NCBI GenBank assembly: GCA_964017045.1
Contig: OZ024808.1
Coordinates: 1,389,666 to 1,453,665 of the forward strand
Direction: 5' to 3'
Source: Omphiscola glabra
Lineage: Eukaryota > Mollusca > Gastropoda > Lymnaeidae
Length of the DNA: 64,000 nucleotides
A model generated the notes under the pieces. It made no database searches. It was not told the DNA's origin and saw only the letters and a program-made list of their open reading frames with translations. Shown piece by piece: positions 34,901 to 47,700 of the stretch. The number at the start of each line of letters is the position of its first letter. Position 1 is the first letter of the stretch. A program made the translations under genes and the position numbers.

Positions 34901-37900
34901 TTGCTTAATTAAGTCTGAGGTACAAAGCCATCTTGGTACAATCACAGTATTGCAGTCTGAGGTACAAAGCCATCTTGGTACAATCACAGTATTGCAGTCT
35001 GAGGTACAAAGCCATCTTGGTACAGTCACAGTATTACAGTCTGAGGTACAAAGCCATCGTGGTACAGTCACAGTATTACAGTCTGAGGTACAAAGCCATC
35101 TTGGTACAATCACAGTATTGCAGGTAATGTTTGATTACACATGTTAGTTACAACAGCCTTTAAACTTATATTGTATAGCCATGAAAATTGTACGTACATC
35201 AAATATGTAAAAAGTAGACATTAACATAAAAGTTAACTTAATCCAGTCAAAATAAATTATTGACAGTAGTAGAAAAATATAATAATTCAATTTTGAAAAA
35301 TGCTTTAAAATTTTTAAATGAATAAAAGTGATGCTACTACAGTGATGCTACTATAGTGATGCTACTACAGTGATGCTACTACCTATAAGTTCAAGATTGC
35401 AGCTTCACTTTAAATAAATGTCAATAAATTAAATGTTAATCAAAGATAGTATACTGAATGTGCAGCAAAGCTTGATGTAACTGAAACTAAAAAAAAAATC
35501 CTCTAAAAGCTGTTCAAAAACTTTGATAACTGTTTGTAATTCATATATTTGTAAGTCTGTAGCAACACAGGTCCGGAGAGATACCCCTTGGTGGTGTATT
35601 GCAGGATTAAAATTGCATATCATTGACATAACCTTTAAAAAATTCAATTACAATTTCTTTATTTTGTAAGATGCGTCTCTACTACTCTTAGAGTTAGCCA
35701 TATGAGTTGGTTAAAAGAAGTGTTTTGTTGTATCAAACCAATTTAATCCTAGGAATTAAGAATTACATTTCTATCTAAAGACATTTACTTGTTATCTGCC
35801 CTTTCTTACCTTTCATAAAAAGAGGGTGACATCTTTAATCTCTGCATGCTTAGTTGAGAGTTAACCGGCTTTATTTGGGAAGTTGCTTCATTTGATTTGT
35901 CTTTCTAATATTAAAAAATATTTATAAATATTTGTTAAAAAGCCTTTATGGAATTTTTAAGAATTTTTATAAAAGCTAACTGCTTTCACACTTGACTTAA
36001 AATCCCAAAAATGCAATAAAAAATTGAAGCCGAAGCATAGAAAATAAAGTAATTGTGTAAACACATCTTAATTTTAAAAAGTGTATTTGGAAGGAAAAAA
36101 ATACAAAAATTAAAAATTAAATGAAATAAAAGAACTAAAAATATTCAGAAAAGATTCAAATATAGAAAAGGACAATTTTGCATATCTAAAAACCATTTAG
36201 GCCTACAAATGTAAGCTTTAATAATTTTCTGTTTTGTTTTAACATGACATAATCATCAAGAAATGACTTTTTAACACATTGATTAAATTTTTTAAGTTTC
36301 CATTTAATATACAAAATGAGTATTTTAAAAAGCAGCTGAAATGTAAGGTAGAAGAAATCTGTTTTGAAATTGTTGACTTGCACTACAAATTACAGTTTGT
36401 TAGAATTCATGTGTAAACTTATGACAAAAAATTAATGCAACTTCACATACTTTTGATGTCTCATCTGTTTTACGTAAGATTTCAGGGTGCAAAACAGTTT
36501 TTGTAAAGTCTTTAACAATCACAGAACTGGACTCTCTACTGTCTATTGTTATTGAGGATCTGACCAAGGAAAGAACATTGAAGGATATAAAAATTAAATT
36601 ATTTTTTGTCTTAATTAAAGTTAGAGGTCAAAGATGAAAAAATAAATAAACAGAAATGCTTAAATATATGCATTCATTGCAAGAGGACAGACCATAAGTC
36701 GTTACTTTCTGGTGAAAGCCTGACAACCCCCCCCCCCCCCCCCCCTATTAACATTTATTTCATCAATTATGAATTTATGTCCTCTAATTTTTTTATTTAA
36801 TGATGTCTTAATACATTTTCACTTCATGCATCAACAGTGTTGCATCCCATATGTATATACATATTATTATTATACATATATTAGTACTGGTCAATTTTAA
36901 ATCTGCTGCCTGTATTCTAAAGATAATTTTGCCGAGTATTTATGCTGGCAACATCTTTCCATTTTCAACACGAAGTCTGTGCCTTAAAATATAGAAATTT
37001 ATGATGTCTCTATTGCAAGTGACACTATTTTTTTCTATTTCTTACAGAGCATCTATTTACTTATGTTTTTGGCAAAGTTTCCTTCTGTGCATTTAATAAC
37101 TGAACCAGTTGCTCCCAAGTACATCACCATCAATCATTTCAATGAGTTTACTTTGACAGAAGGTCAAGTTTAATAGGGAGTCTGATTTATTGCTCGGAAA
37201 AATTGAAAATAATGTCTAAATTGTCTAAATAAATCTTTAAAATAATCATTATTATTTTGTAATAAGAAAATTTGCTGAAAATGTGTCTCTCTAATTTACT
37301 TGCAACAATAGGTTATAAGTAAATATAGCCTCTAAGAAGAGTGGGATTTAGGGGGCAATCCTTGTCAAATTTATTTTTAAAAAAAAACAACAACCAACTC
37401 TTTACATTAACAGCAATCATCACATCTATACCTTTCAAAACAATGACCCCTACCAAAACACTTCACCTACCACAACATTGACACCACCACCTACCAAAAA
37501 CACTGACACCTACCAAGGCACTGACACCTAACAAGGTACTGACACCTACCAAGGCACTGACAGCTACCAAGCCACTGACAGCTACCAAAACACTGACACC
37601 TACCAAAACACAGACAGCTACCAACAGACTGACAGCTATTAATACTTTTGACTACCCACAAATCGATTGGTACCTACATACTGATATAGCTACTCATACA
37701 CTGACATTTAATAACATACTAAAAAGCTATTTACACTATAATCTGCACTTTGACAGTTACCAAAAAATATAGTCACTATAAAAATCCCCCCGGGGCTCTA
37801 GTCGGCATGTCCGTCCGATAAATGGCATGTCGATAAAGAGGCGTTTGCCACGAACCCCCTGAAACATTACCCGGTGGACATGATCACCGTGTAGGGGACC

Positions 37901-39806
37901 CGCGCCGAAAGGCAAAGGTAACGCACGGAAACTGCGTTAGATCGAGCACGGCTGCATGGTTTCCTACCAAGTGCAGTCGAAAATAACGTAGAAACAGGTT
38001 GGGATATGATTACAGTTGCCGCATGGATATGAGGCGAAGGCGTGTGGCGACCCTAGCCGATGATTCCAAATATGCAGACTTGAGGGTACTGCCCCTAGGC
38101 AACCTCTCTTTTTTTTCATTTCCCAGCTGCGGTGTGAATTAGTTATACCGCAGAAAACCACGTAAACCCTATTAGAGGGCGTCTGTTAACACCTACGAGT
38201 CCCCCCGGGGTGGGAAGGGGGGGCTTTAGAGACGTAAATTGTATCCACCCCAGCCCAAGGAAGTCCGGCCCGGTTGCTGTGTAAGCATCACCCCGGCTGG
38301 CCAGGCGTCCCTTCTCTGATGCGGCCTCACTCGCATAGTCAATCGAGTGGAAGGGTGGGTGGGGCCATCTCGGGGGCGGGGAGCCCTCGGCATGCCGCTT
38401 CGCGGCCTGACTGGAATAGAGACCACTGGGGGAGTGGTTGAATGCCAGTTGGGGGCGGTGGAGGTGTGCTGGGGAAGACCTTATGAGCCTTGGCTCGATG
38501 GTCTGCTGATTTTCTTAAGTAAGTTAGTTAGTCACTATAAAGAAATCAAACATAATGAAGTCAAATCTCACTTTTCTGTTTTCTTCTGTGGCTCATTTGA
38601 ATTAGGGACCCATACATAATGCCTTGGTAAAAACACTTCTCCAAAGTTATATTGAAAAGCATCTACATTAAAAACATCTTGCACTTTGACTAACTGCTTT
38701 ACAGGAGGGTTCGTCCCAGGTGGTAAATCTTTACAATCCACTGCAGTTTTTCTGTCATAAAGTGTTTGATTATGACTGAAAATAGATCAAGTTTAGATTA
38801 GAAAACTGTTTTAATGATTTTTTAGAAAAATTGTCGACCTAGATATTTAAGTGTAAATTCACTTTTAATAACATGTTATTTTTATAGACTGGTTCCATTT
38901 GACTGACCTCGTCTTTGAAGTTTTTAATGTTTGCCCAATGCTATTAGCAGATGGACTCCAAATCATGTCATCTTTGTTACCAAGTGTCTCAAAGGCAGAG
39001 TGTGAATTAGAGTTATCATCTCTGTAGCCATAGTCACTAAGTAAGTTACAAATGCTCTGTGTGGGTAAACCTTAAGTAAAAATAATTGTAACAGGATTAG
39101 AGGCATGGGCTCAAATGCAAAGTTCAGGAATGTTCATAAAATTGTATGAGTAATCAGTGAAGATAAGGTGAGATTCCAAGAGACTTGGTGAACTAAATTA
39201 AATAAATAAAGATTCATTCTAGTGATACTAGTGGATAAATTTAAATGTCTGTTAGGCTCTCTCTTAATAGATTCTGAATTAAAAACTTAATGTACATAAT
39301 TCTTCCATAAAAGTAAAGTAAAAGTTTACATAGTGTAACCAACTGCTTTCCTAGCACAATTTTATAGTATATCTTCTAAATTTCATTATTTTTTTTCAGC
39401 TCATATTTATATTTTCAAAATAAGATAATCTTACTATTAGTTATGAAGTTTTTTAAAATAATTTTCTGTTGGCACTATCAAAATATGCAATGCATCAGAC
39501 GTTTATTAAACATTTTGTTAACACATAGTGCGGCAAAATATGTTTGTCAAAATTAATTTGTAAACTGTTTCTCAACATAACACATCTTAAACAATTTTAT
39601 TTTTGTAGACAAATGCTCATCAGTAAAATACACTTACTAAATTCGTCATCTGAATCCTCAGAGAATGATTTTGAACGATGTTGCTTCAAAGATGAGATAC
39701 TTTTTTTACATCCTTTTGAATAGTAGCCCCAACAAGATGGATGCTGACATAAATTATCACATCTTGTTTTTGGCACTATATAAGCTGATGTGCTTGCAAC
39801 GGCCAT
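28973..39806 (-). CDS. Unrecognised 635-aa protein, 12 exons
   Basis: Exons in transcript order: 39638-39806, 38908-39070, 38572-38775, 36451-36559, 35810-35904, 34311-34579, 33772-33900, 33222-33349, 32371-32614, 30560-30643, 29969-30065, 28973-29189 (TGA). All phases match (1,2,2,0,2,1,1,0,1,1,2), nearly all donors are GTRAG-like, and each exon is open. The N-terminus has a Cys/His cluster (C16, C20, H22, C25, C33) that could bind zinc, then a Ser/Asp acidic patch (SFSEDSDDEF). Further on are EVFLPRHYVWVPNSNEP (near residue 155), an Ile/Leu-rich segment (NPVFAIGNLIRKKQVQLL), many Ser/Thr/Asn-rich disordered stretches, and a Pro-rich C-terminus (SPAPPPPSPEPRES). There is no signal peptide, membrane segment or known enzyme motif. 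I do not recognise the family and infer a largely disordered intracellular protein. Confidence 0.8.
30095..30205. repeat. 41-bp tandem repeat, about 2.7 copies
   Basis: The unit TTGCCTG(A/T)(A/T)AATTGTATGGTA followed by CTAATAATAATAGTGTT. It lies in an intron of the 12-exon gene, about 30 bp from exon 11. Confidence 0.85.
31838..31955. repeat. 20-bp minisatellite, 6 copies
   Basis: The unit GCATGTACAGTCTGGTCATT is repeated with two variants, in an intron of the 12-exon gene. Confidence 0.93.
32031..32214. mobile_element. Non-autonomous hAT element, 184 bp, perfect target duplication
   Basis: The left end is CAGTGTTTCCCAAATTTTT. Read inward, the right end is CAGCTTTTCCCCAAATGG. The exact 8-bp repeat CTCTATGC flanks both sides (32023-32030 and 32215-32222). 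The interior includes GCGGACCGGCAATGC and is non-coding. It lies in an intron of the 12-exon gene, 157 bp from exon 9. Confidence 0.93.
32728..32742 (+). repeat. Poly(C) tract, 15 bp
   Basis: A homopolymer in an intron of the 12-exon gene. Confidence 0.9.
33350..33412 (-). other. Candidate alternative 5' extension of exon 8 (63 bp, in frame)
   Basis: A partial tandem copy of the exon 8 start lies 63 bp upstream on the minus strand. TTTTGTAG|GCCCAGTACTCTCTACACCA mirrors TTTTGTAG|GTCCAGTTTTCTCTACACCA. Using it would add exactly 21 codons with no stop (GPVLSTPSSYKSVLTILLIF then V), retaining the first 7-9 duplicated residues. Confidence 0.6.
34803..34880. repeat. 22-bp minisatellite, 4 copies
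   Basis: The unit GTGGATGCAGGCAGATGCGA(TT) is repeated. Confidence 0.9.
34910..35123. repeat. 42-bp minisatellite, 5 copies
   Basis: The unit CAGTCTGAGGTACAAAGCCA followed by TCTTGGTACAATCACAGTATTG. It is open on both strands because 42 is a multiple of 3. It lies in an intron of the 12-exon gene. Confidence 0.93.
35326..35384. repeat. 14-bp repeat, 4 copies
   Basis: The unit AGTGATGCTACTAC is repeated. Confidence 0.88.
36727..36745 (+). repeat. Poly(C) tract, 19 bp
   Basis: A homopolymer in an intron of the 12-exon gene. Confidence 0.9.
37450..37640. repeat. 18/19-bp degenerate repeat
   Basis: ACTGACACCTACCAAGGC-type units repeat about ten times with substitutions. Confidence 0.8.
37783..38528. 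mobile_element. GC-rich retroposon, 746 bp, with 13-bp target duplication
   Basis: A sharply GC-rich insert sits in AT-rich intron 3 of the 12-exon gene. The 13-mer TAGTCACTATAAA occurs exactly at both edges (37770-37782 and 38529-38541), as expected of target-primed reverse transcription. The right end is TTAAGTAAGTTAGT, a short TAAG/TTAG-type tail like those of some LINEs. The left part contains self-complementary runs (ACGCACGGAAACTGCGTT). CCCCCCGGGG occurs at the left end and again near 38202. I found no convincing ORF, no tRNA A/B boxes and no terminal inverted repeats. It could be a SINE or an internally deleted LINE. Confidence 0.75.
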
Positions 39807-41779
39807 TATTTATTTTGAGTTCTTCATAGAAAAGTTAATTTTTGGCTACCACTTAAAAAATCTGCATGCAAAATTATAATGATACTAATTAAAAATTAAC
39901 TTATTTATTAGAAAGGTATGCCCAACCAAAAAACATACTCTCAATGCAACTTTGTATCTGTTTCTTTTGGGTTTAATAAGAAAACTAGTAATAACTCAAC
40001 GGTTAAAAAAGTGGATTTGTCCTGAAAGTGAACAAATTAAATTTTAAAAAATTATAGCAAGCTTATTTTAATTTATGTCAATGATAGTTTACTATTTTAC
40101 TCATAAATAGATTTGAAGAGTGAGAATGTGATATTATAATTATAATAAATACTAAAAATAACCTGCCACATAATTGAGGTGGCCAGGGCCATAGATTTCA
40201 TAGTTGAATGCACTTTATTTTACATCTAAAAGTGAACATTGTTTGTGTGTGTCAACGTCTTTATTCCAAGGCTTTTCGAGTTCCAGCATTTTAAAAATCT
40301 GTATAAACAATAAGTAGGCCTAACTCTAATTTTCAAACAAAAATTAATAAATAATAATAATATGTTATGTTTGCAAAATAATTTTATTCTTAAAATGTAT
40401 TTTATATGTAGAAAAATAAAATAATATTATTTTAAAATATTAATTTAAAAACTATTCAATAGGCGCTCTATCTGTAAGGGAAATCTCACTTAAACACATA
40501 GGAGCTCTCCGTATTATCTTATGCCACCAAGATTTTAAAAGAGTAACATTTTTGATGCATTTTTCCTTTGTTTAATTTAAATTGCTGTTAAACCCAAAAG
40601 CTGTCGGTCGTAAAAAGGAATATCAAAAAGGAGTCAATCAACGCATAATATTACAATATTGTTTATTTGTATGTAACTTATTTTCTTTATGAATTTAGTA
40701 TTTAAATGTTTGTTTTGGATTTTGAAATAAAAAGATGCCCCTAGAATTTTGTGCTTCAGACATTTGCCTGTAACAAAGGCCGGCCCTATCAGTGAGAGTG
40801 GAAATAATTTCCATCTACTTGAGTTGAAAAAACATGCATTGACAAAAAGCACTTACTTTATAGAATGAAAGTTAATGCTAACATCGAGAAATTTTTTTTG
40901 CTAACCTTTGGACACAACAGTACAGCCATACATACATACATATATATCTAGATAACTTTTTATTTGTGAATATTTATAATCAATAATAAATTTTATTTAA
41001 AAAATGGGTGTAATAAATTTTATGACAATACTACTAGTAACTACACTTATCTGAAGTTTATCTTATGCTGTAACTGTAACTGTGAGTTATAAGTTGCTTT
41101 GTTTTTCGTCACTAACACAGTGAATGTCCTAAAAGCAGCAAATTAACTAAATTAAAAAAATATATTTCAATTTTAGGACCGGTAATTAGAGAATTTAGAA
41201 GTGATGCAAGTGACCTGTTTTGAAAAAAAGTGGTCATTAAGTTCATTTCTATTACTATTACTGTGTACAGATTACATAAACAAATGAGTAAAAAACGAAC
41301 TAAAAGATTGCGACGATTAAGATAAGCTAGAATATTTTTTTTAATACGTCAGACAACCAGGTAAATCTTCCAGGAACTCGCTTTTATAGCACAAGCCCTA
41401 GACAAACCTATATTTTCAATAAATTTTAAAATTTGGTTAATACGCCATTTGTAAACTATCTTCTTGACAACAGTAGGTTCGGTGTTAAGAGATCACTTTT
41501 CAAAATACTACTTTTAATATGAGTATAATATATTGAAAACAATAAGGAATGCTTTATAAATATTTTTGTTATTTGTATTTATTTATTTTTGTTATAACTT
41601 ATTATGTTCAATTTTAAAATTAAGAAATATTCAGTCCGCAAAACACGGAAGTGGTATTGTAGCAAAGAGAAACGTCAAATTTATCGATTTCTTTTTCTTG
41701 ATTGGAATTGCTTCCGTTTATAAAATTAGATTATTTAATTAATATACAACTTACTGATTTGTATAGTTACAACCCGAAG
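39807..41779. other. Divergent intergenic region between the 12-exon gene and SH3GLB
   Basis: About 2 kb of AT-rich DNA separates two genes transcribed away from each other. No repeat array or exon was seen, and no core promoter motif could be assigned. The sequence around 41,635-41,700 (GCAAAACACGGAAGTG and following) is a plausible 5' UTR or promoter of SH3GLB because it is relatively GC-rich. Confidence 0.35.
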
Positions 41780-44700
41780 ATGGATCTCAATTCTTTGAAT
41801 GCTAAGTTTAAGAAAGTAGCGGGAGGGGCATCGACTGTTTTTAACAGAGCTGTTCAGGTAACTTAATTTCATTAGCTGAACGAGAACGTTGAAAGTGAAG
41901 TATTACTCACTGTCACTTGCCTTTTACAGTTTACAGTCTTACACTTATTAAAGTAAATTTACTACTCAACTTCTCTGACTGTAGAGTGTAGTCTGTTCTG
42001 AAGAAATGTTTTGTTAAGTCCTGTTAACTCACATTCTTGACTACTGATACTGTAGGCTTACTCTCTTTATTTTCACTTTAATTAAGTATTTATTTTATAG
42101 ACCAAAGAGAGAGAACTACAGAGCTGACACAGTAGGTACTTTGGTAAAAAATTCAACAATTTTTGTAAAATAAACCAATGGCATAATTGAATAGAGCTAA
42201 TTTTTAACAGAATTATAACACCAAAATCATATATTTAGCTGTTGTAGTTTTAAAGTTATGAATTTTTAAAGTACGACTTAGTTTGTCATTTTTTAACATG
42301 GACAGCATCGCCACATTCTGTGACCCAATTCTGCTGTTCGCGTCACGAGCTAAATAACTCTCGTTTTAATGATAATTTTATACGACTTTTATTTTCAGAA
42401 CTAATGCTGTATTAAAAAATAATGTTATACAATTATAATTTATCTAACTATGCACTTTGTATACCAGTAAATTTAATATAATGTATTAATATAAGGCTTT
42501 TCTGTTTACCAAATCTACAGCGTCCATTATACCACTATAAGCCAAGCTATATAGTCTATATATATAAGGCAATGCATCCCCTAAAATACTGTTTGGGATC
42601 TACTTATTTTAAACTTTCAACTTTGGCACATGACTAATTAATTAAAACTTTCTCTGACCAATGGTTGAATAGTTTTGCACACGGCAAACTCTTATGAATG
42701 AAACTCTGAGGTAGTACTGCCATTATGCAAGGGCTGTGAATGGTTGCCCATGACGACCTTTTGCACACGGAGAATTCTGATAGCTAATAATATGGACTCT
42801 ACCGGGTTTTTAAAACTCAAATTAAAACCTTCCAGTTTAAATCTCTTTCAAATGCATTCTGAAACACAAGTTATCAAATATTTTGAAGTATATAGTGGTA
42901 ATAATTGAATATTTCCTAAGCTAAGTATCGGCGTCTTCCGCCATTTAAAAGGGGGCGTGATCACTAATCCAAAATGGCCTGGGCGACCTGTGCATAATGA
43001 GGTCAACGTTGGAGAGAATTGAGAAAATGTGACTTGAGCTAGCGCAATGAAATTTTGCACACATATACTTCAATATATTATGCAGACCTACATTTAATAT
43101 GAAAAACCTACCTTGAATATTTAGACCGAATTTTTTAATGCAAAGATGCCTTATATTAACATATGATTTTCCTCACTTAAAGTTGTTTTAATGAAAAAAA
43201 TAACTTAATAGTAATGTAGGTCAACATTTCTCCTAACGTGAATGGGCGGAGTTTGACCTTAATTATGGACAACAAGGACGCCTGATTTATTCTAATTACA
43301 TGCACATAAAAAATTAAAAACTCGGATTTCATTGCGCCGACCTCCATTTCCGATACAAATTTTCTAGGAGTGTCCCTTGCTTCGGTGAAGTACCTACTTC
43401 AGTCAGTTAAAATAAGGATTTCGGTAAGTGACTAGGGAGACTACTTCAAAATTTGAATGGGAAATAGGTGTTAATGCAAAATAAATAAGAGTTTTCAGCT
43501 AATTTTGAAAGATAGGACCATGACGTCATGTGTGTTTTTTGTTATGTAGCTGATGACTTTAGGGTTCAGGTTAGGTTTAGGGATAGATTTAGGGTTCATG
43601 TTAGGGTGAGGGATAGACGGGGGTACCACTTTTCCGGGTTATCCCGGAATTCCAGATTCGTGAGGCTAAATATTTTACAGTTCCGGATTCGCGAGCTAAA
43701 TACTTTTCAGTTCCGGATTCGCGAGTTTTTATTTTTTCTCGTTCCGGGTCCCGGGTTCGCCAGTTCAATTTTTTCAAACAAGGGCTCTGGGTTTAAAAAT
43801 AAAGACAACGCGTAGGAAGGCGCGAAGGACCATCCAGTCAGCGAGAAGCGGGTTAGTTTTTTGCTATAAATAGAACAGGTAACTCGACCAACTCTCACTT
43901 TTGTTTGCGAGCGTCTCGTTTTTGTTTGCCAGTACCAGTCCAGGGCTACCACGCCTTGGGAAATGTTCCCAAGATCTTGGGAATTCACAACCCCCATTGG
44001 GATTTGGGGAATAACTTTGAAAATCAGGCAAAACCTTGGGAAATATTAACTGTAGGAAGATGTTTTTTTTACATATTTCGAAAAACCCAAACAACATATG
44101 TGATAAAAATTTAAGTGAAAATAAAGCAAACTAATTTTTAAAGTAACAAGGAAAATAGATTTATTGTTTTAATTCTTTTCTGATTTTAAATTTTAAAACC
44201 ACTCATAAATAAATAAGAAATCTTCTGAAATTAAAGTTAATATTGTGAAATATAAAAAAAGTTAATTAAAGAAATTCAATTTTCTCTTTCTGTATGTTGA
44301 AGATTTACAAATTACATTCAGGTGTTGAATGTTTATCAAATTGATCTTGTACACCATATGCAACAGTCTCAACAATAAATAAACTGATAAATAAATCTTG
44401 AAATTTCAAAGGAAATCCATATAGACTATTAATATTATAGAATTTGTGAAAGGTGGGATGGGGATGTGGTAGGCTCGGAAACTTTATCATTAAGTAAGCA
44501 ACTATACGAAAAAACAGTACAACCCAAAAAGTGAACGATAGTGTTCAATCAAGAATCCATAGTAAAAATGGACTAAATTCTTCAAAAAAATATAACTTTG
44601 ATTTGTTAGAATAGTTACACATTTTGCATATCATTTGTTAAAAAATTTCTTATTTTTGTTATTTATGTTTATAGAGTTAGACATTTCTCATTATTTTATT

Positions 44701-47700
44701 TATTCATTTGCAATGAGTAAATCATATATATTGGTTATATACGGTTAACATTTTTTGGGCAAATTAAATGTCTTCAACTGCCTGTGACTTGTCCCCAGTT
44801 AGTAGTTTTGTGGCTATATATATGCATATAGTATAGGATGTAATCATTGCATGAGAAAAGTGTATGAATTTGATGAGTTTCGTTAGCTTCAGGGTTGGAA
44901 AATGTTGTAGATGAAGTTTCAGGGTTCAAGAAATATTTAGAAAGGGATTTCAGGGTTCACAGCTTTCAGTGAGTGGCACCCCTGGGGATAGATTTAGGGT
45001 TCAGATTAGGGTGAGGGATAGATTTATGAAATTTTTTCATTATTTTTAAACGTTTTATTCTTAAATTTACGAGTCGTGTCAACCATGATGGCAGCCATGG
45101 TAAAAAACGCGACCCTCATCTCTCAAAATTTACAGAGTTTTCATTTAATTTAATGAATAAAGGAGTCCTTTTGACCCATAAATAAATTTTGACTCCGCCC
45201 TTTCACTTTGGAAAACATCTTGGCCTATAACCCATTGAGTTGTGTTCTTTTGATCAACTTTAATTTTGGAAAATCCTAGGCCTAGATCCATTTAAACATT
45301 CTGTAGCACACAACACAGCCACACTTCTGTAGCACACAACACAGCCACACTTCTGTAGCGCACCACACAGCCACACTTGTGTAGCACACCACACAGTCAC
45401 ACTTCTGTAGCGCACCACACAGCCACACTTCTGTAGCGCACCACACAGCCACACTTGTGTAGCACACCACACAGCCACACTTCTGTAGCACACAACACAG
45501 CCACACTTCTGTAGCAGCCACACTTGTGTAGCACACAACACAGCCACACTTCTGTAGCACACAACACAGCCACACTTGTGTAGCAACAACTCCTTGTAGA
45601 TTGATGGGGCCATCCATAAATGATTTCACTGGTCATCACACTCACACTATTTATTTTATGTTTTTTTGACACAACCCCCATTATCACAAATTTGTTGCAA
45701 AAATAAGACACAGTAATCAGACATTATCACAAATTAGTTGCAAAAATAAGACACAGTAATCAGACATTATCACAAATTTGTTGCAAAAATAAGACACAGT
45801 AATCAGACATTATCACAAATTAGTTGCAAAAATAAGACACAGTAATCAGACATTATCACAAATTTGTTGCAAAAATAAGACACAGTAATCAGACATCGTC
45901 ACAAATTTGTGACCCCTTGCCCCCAGACACATGACATTGTTAATGGATGTCCATGATTGGCCGCTATGATAGTTGGTGGCTTTAAGAAGACTATGTGAAA
46001 TCAAACCTTTATTTAAATTAGATTTGAGCGTGGTACTGACTCTTATACCTGGAAATGCTGAGTACTAGCACACACAGGGCTTACCCTGATCCGGCAAAAA
46101 AATAGAACTGTATGAAAAAAATGTATAGGGACAATTTATTAAGTACATTTTACTTGAATGAAAACTAAGTAACCCTTGGTGTGGAGCTAAATGAATCTTG
46201 ACAGCTCTGAAAGTAATTGTAGGCTTGTTGTGAATTGTGTGTGCTGTAATTATTTGTCCTAGGAAGATGCATATCCTTGGTTATTGTTGTGCATGTGTGG
46301 ACCATTTCTTAAGTTCTGTTATATAATTCAACAATTGTAATGTACTTTAACACGTATTTAATAAGTGGATCCATTGGCTTAACTGGAGGATGGCTAGAAT
46401 GGTATAGCAATGATGATTATAATCATTATATATTATAAATAATGTGCGTATTTTGGTGTAGAAAAATAAAATCTTCACTTTTCCCCATTGGGTGGAACAC
46501 ATTATAGAAAATGAGACAGAATTTTTTTTTTTGTAAAACCCGGACTCAAAATTCACTGACTCAGACTGGAAGTAAAAAAACTGCACCCGGATCAGCCCTT
46601 ATTTCTCTTTTGAACAACAAGGTAAAAATTCAAAACCTGGAATGCAATGGGCAAATCAAGAAATGTCACAACAATTATCAAAGTATTCTTAAATTGTTTT
46701 GCCTTTCAGGTCTGAAACAATATGATAAATTAATTACAAAATGAAAGCATGTAAAGAAGAGATCACCCAAAGATGGTTTCCCCTGAAAATATATTTCTTT
46801 TGTTGATAATGTTGTTCATTAAATACCATTTCAATCCTGATCCTTTCTAGTATTGTAATTGTAATAACAACCTTACCGTAAACTCTTTTTCTTCTCTACG
46901 ATTGTAATAACAACCTTACCGTAAACTCTTTTTCTTCTCTACGATTGTATAACAACCTTACCGTAAACTCTTTTTCTTCTCTACGATCATATAACAACCT
47001 TACCGTAAACTCTTTTTCTTCTCTAGGATTGTAATTGTAATAACAACCTTACCGTAAACTCTTTTTCTACTCTAGGATTGTAATTGTAATAACAACCTTA
47101 CTGTAAACTCCTTTTCTTCTCTAGGATTGTAATTGTGATAACAACCTTACCGTAAACTCCTTTTCTTCTCTAGGATTGTAATTGTAATAACAACCTTACC
47201 GTAAACTCCTTTTCTTCTCTAGGATTGTAATAACAACCTTACCGTAAACTCTTTTTCTTCTCTACGATTGTATAACAACCTTACCGTAAACTCTTTTTCT
47301 TCTCTACGATCATATAACAACCTTACCGTAAACTCTTTTTCTTCTCTAGGATTGTAATTGTAATAACAACCTTACCGTAAACTCTTTTTCTACTCTAGGA
47401 TTGTAATTGTAATAACAACCTTACTGTAAACTCCTTTTCTTCTCTAGGATTGTAATTGTGATAACAACCTTACCGTAAACTCCTTTTCTTCTCTAGGATT
47501 GTAATTGTAATAACAACCTTACTGTAAACTCCTTTTCTTCTATAGGATTGTAATTGTAATAATAACCTTACCGTAAACTCCTTTTCTTCTCTAGGATTAT
47601 AATTGTATTAAAAACCTTACCGTAAACTCCTTTTCTTCTCTAGGATTGTAATTGTAATAACAACCTTACTGTAAACTCCTTTTCTTCTCTAGGATTGTAA

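Larger units (their letters stand above)
41858..46850. other. SH3GLB intron 1, 5' part
   Basis: AT-rich. Contains degenerate TTAGGG-like phrases repeated near 43,560-43,615 and 44,985-45,025, and a GTTCCGGATTCGCGAG repeat near 43,680-43,730. No coding exon was found. A stretch near 43.9-44.0 kb is open on both strands but unsupported. Confidence 0.4.

Noticed and set aside
37783..38528. tRNA or rRNA gene in the GC-rich insert
   Set aside because: No cloverleaf, A/B boxes or conserved rRNA segment could be recognised, and flanking target duplications mark it as a mobile insert.
43560..43615. True interstitial telomere
   Set aside because: Only scattered TTAGGG words, not a regular hexamer array.
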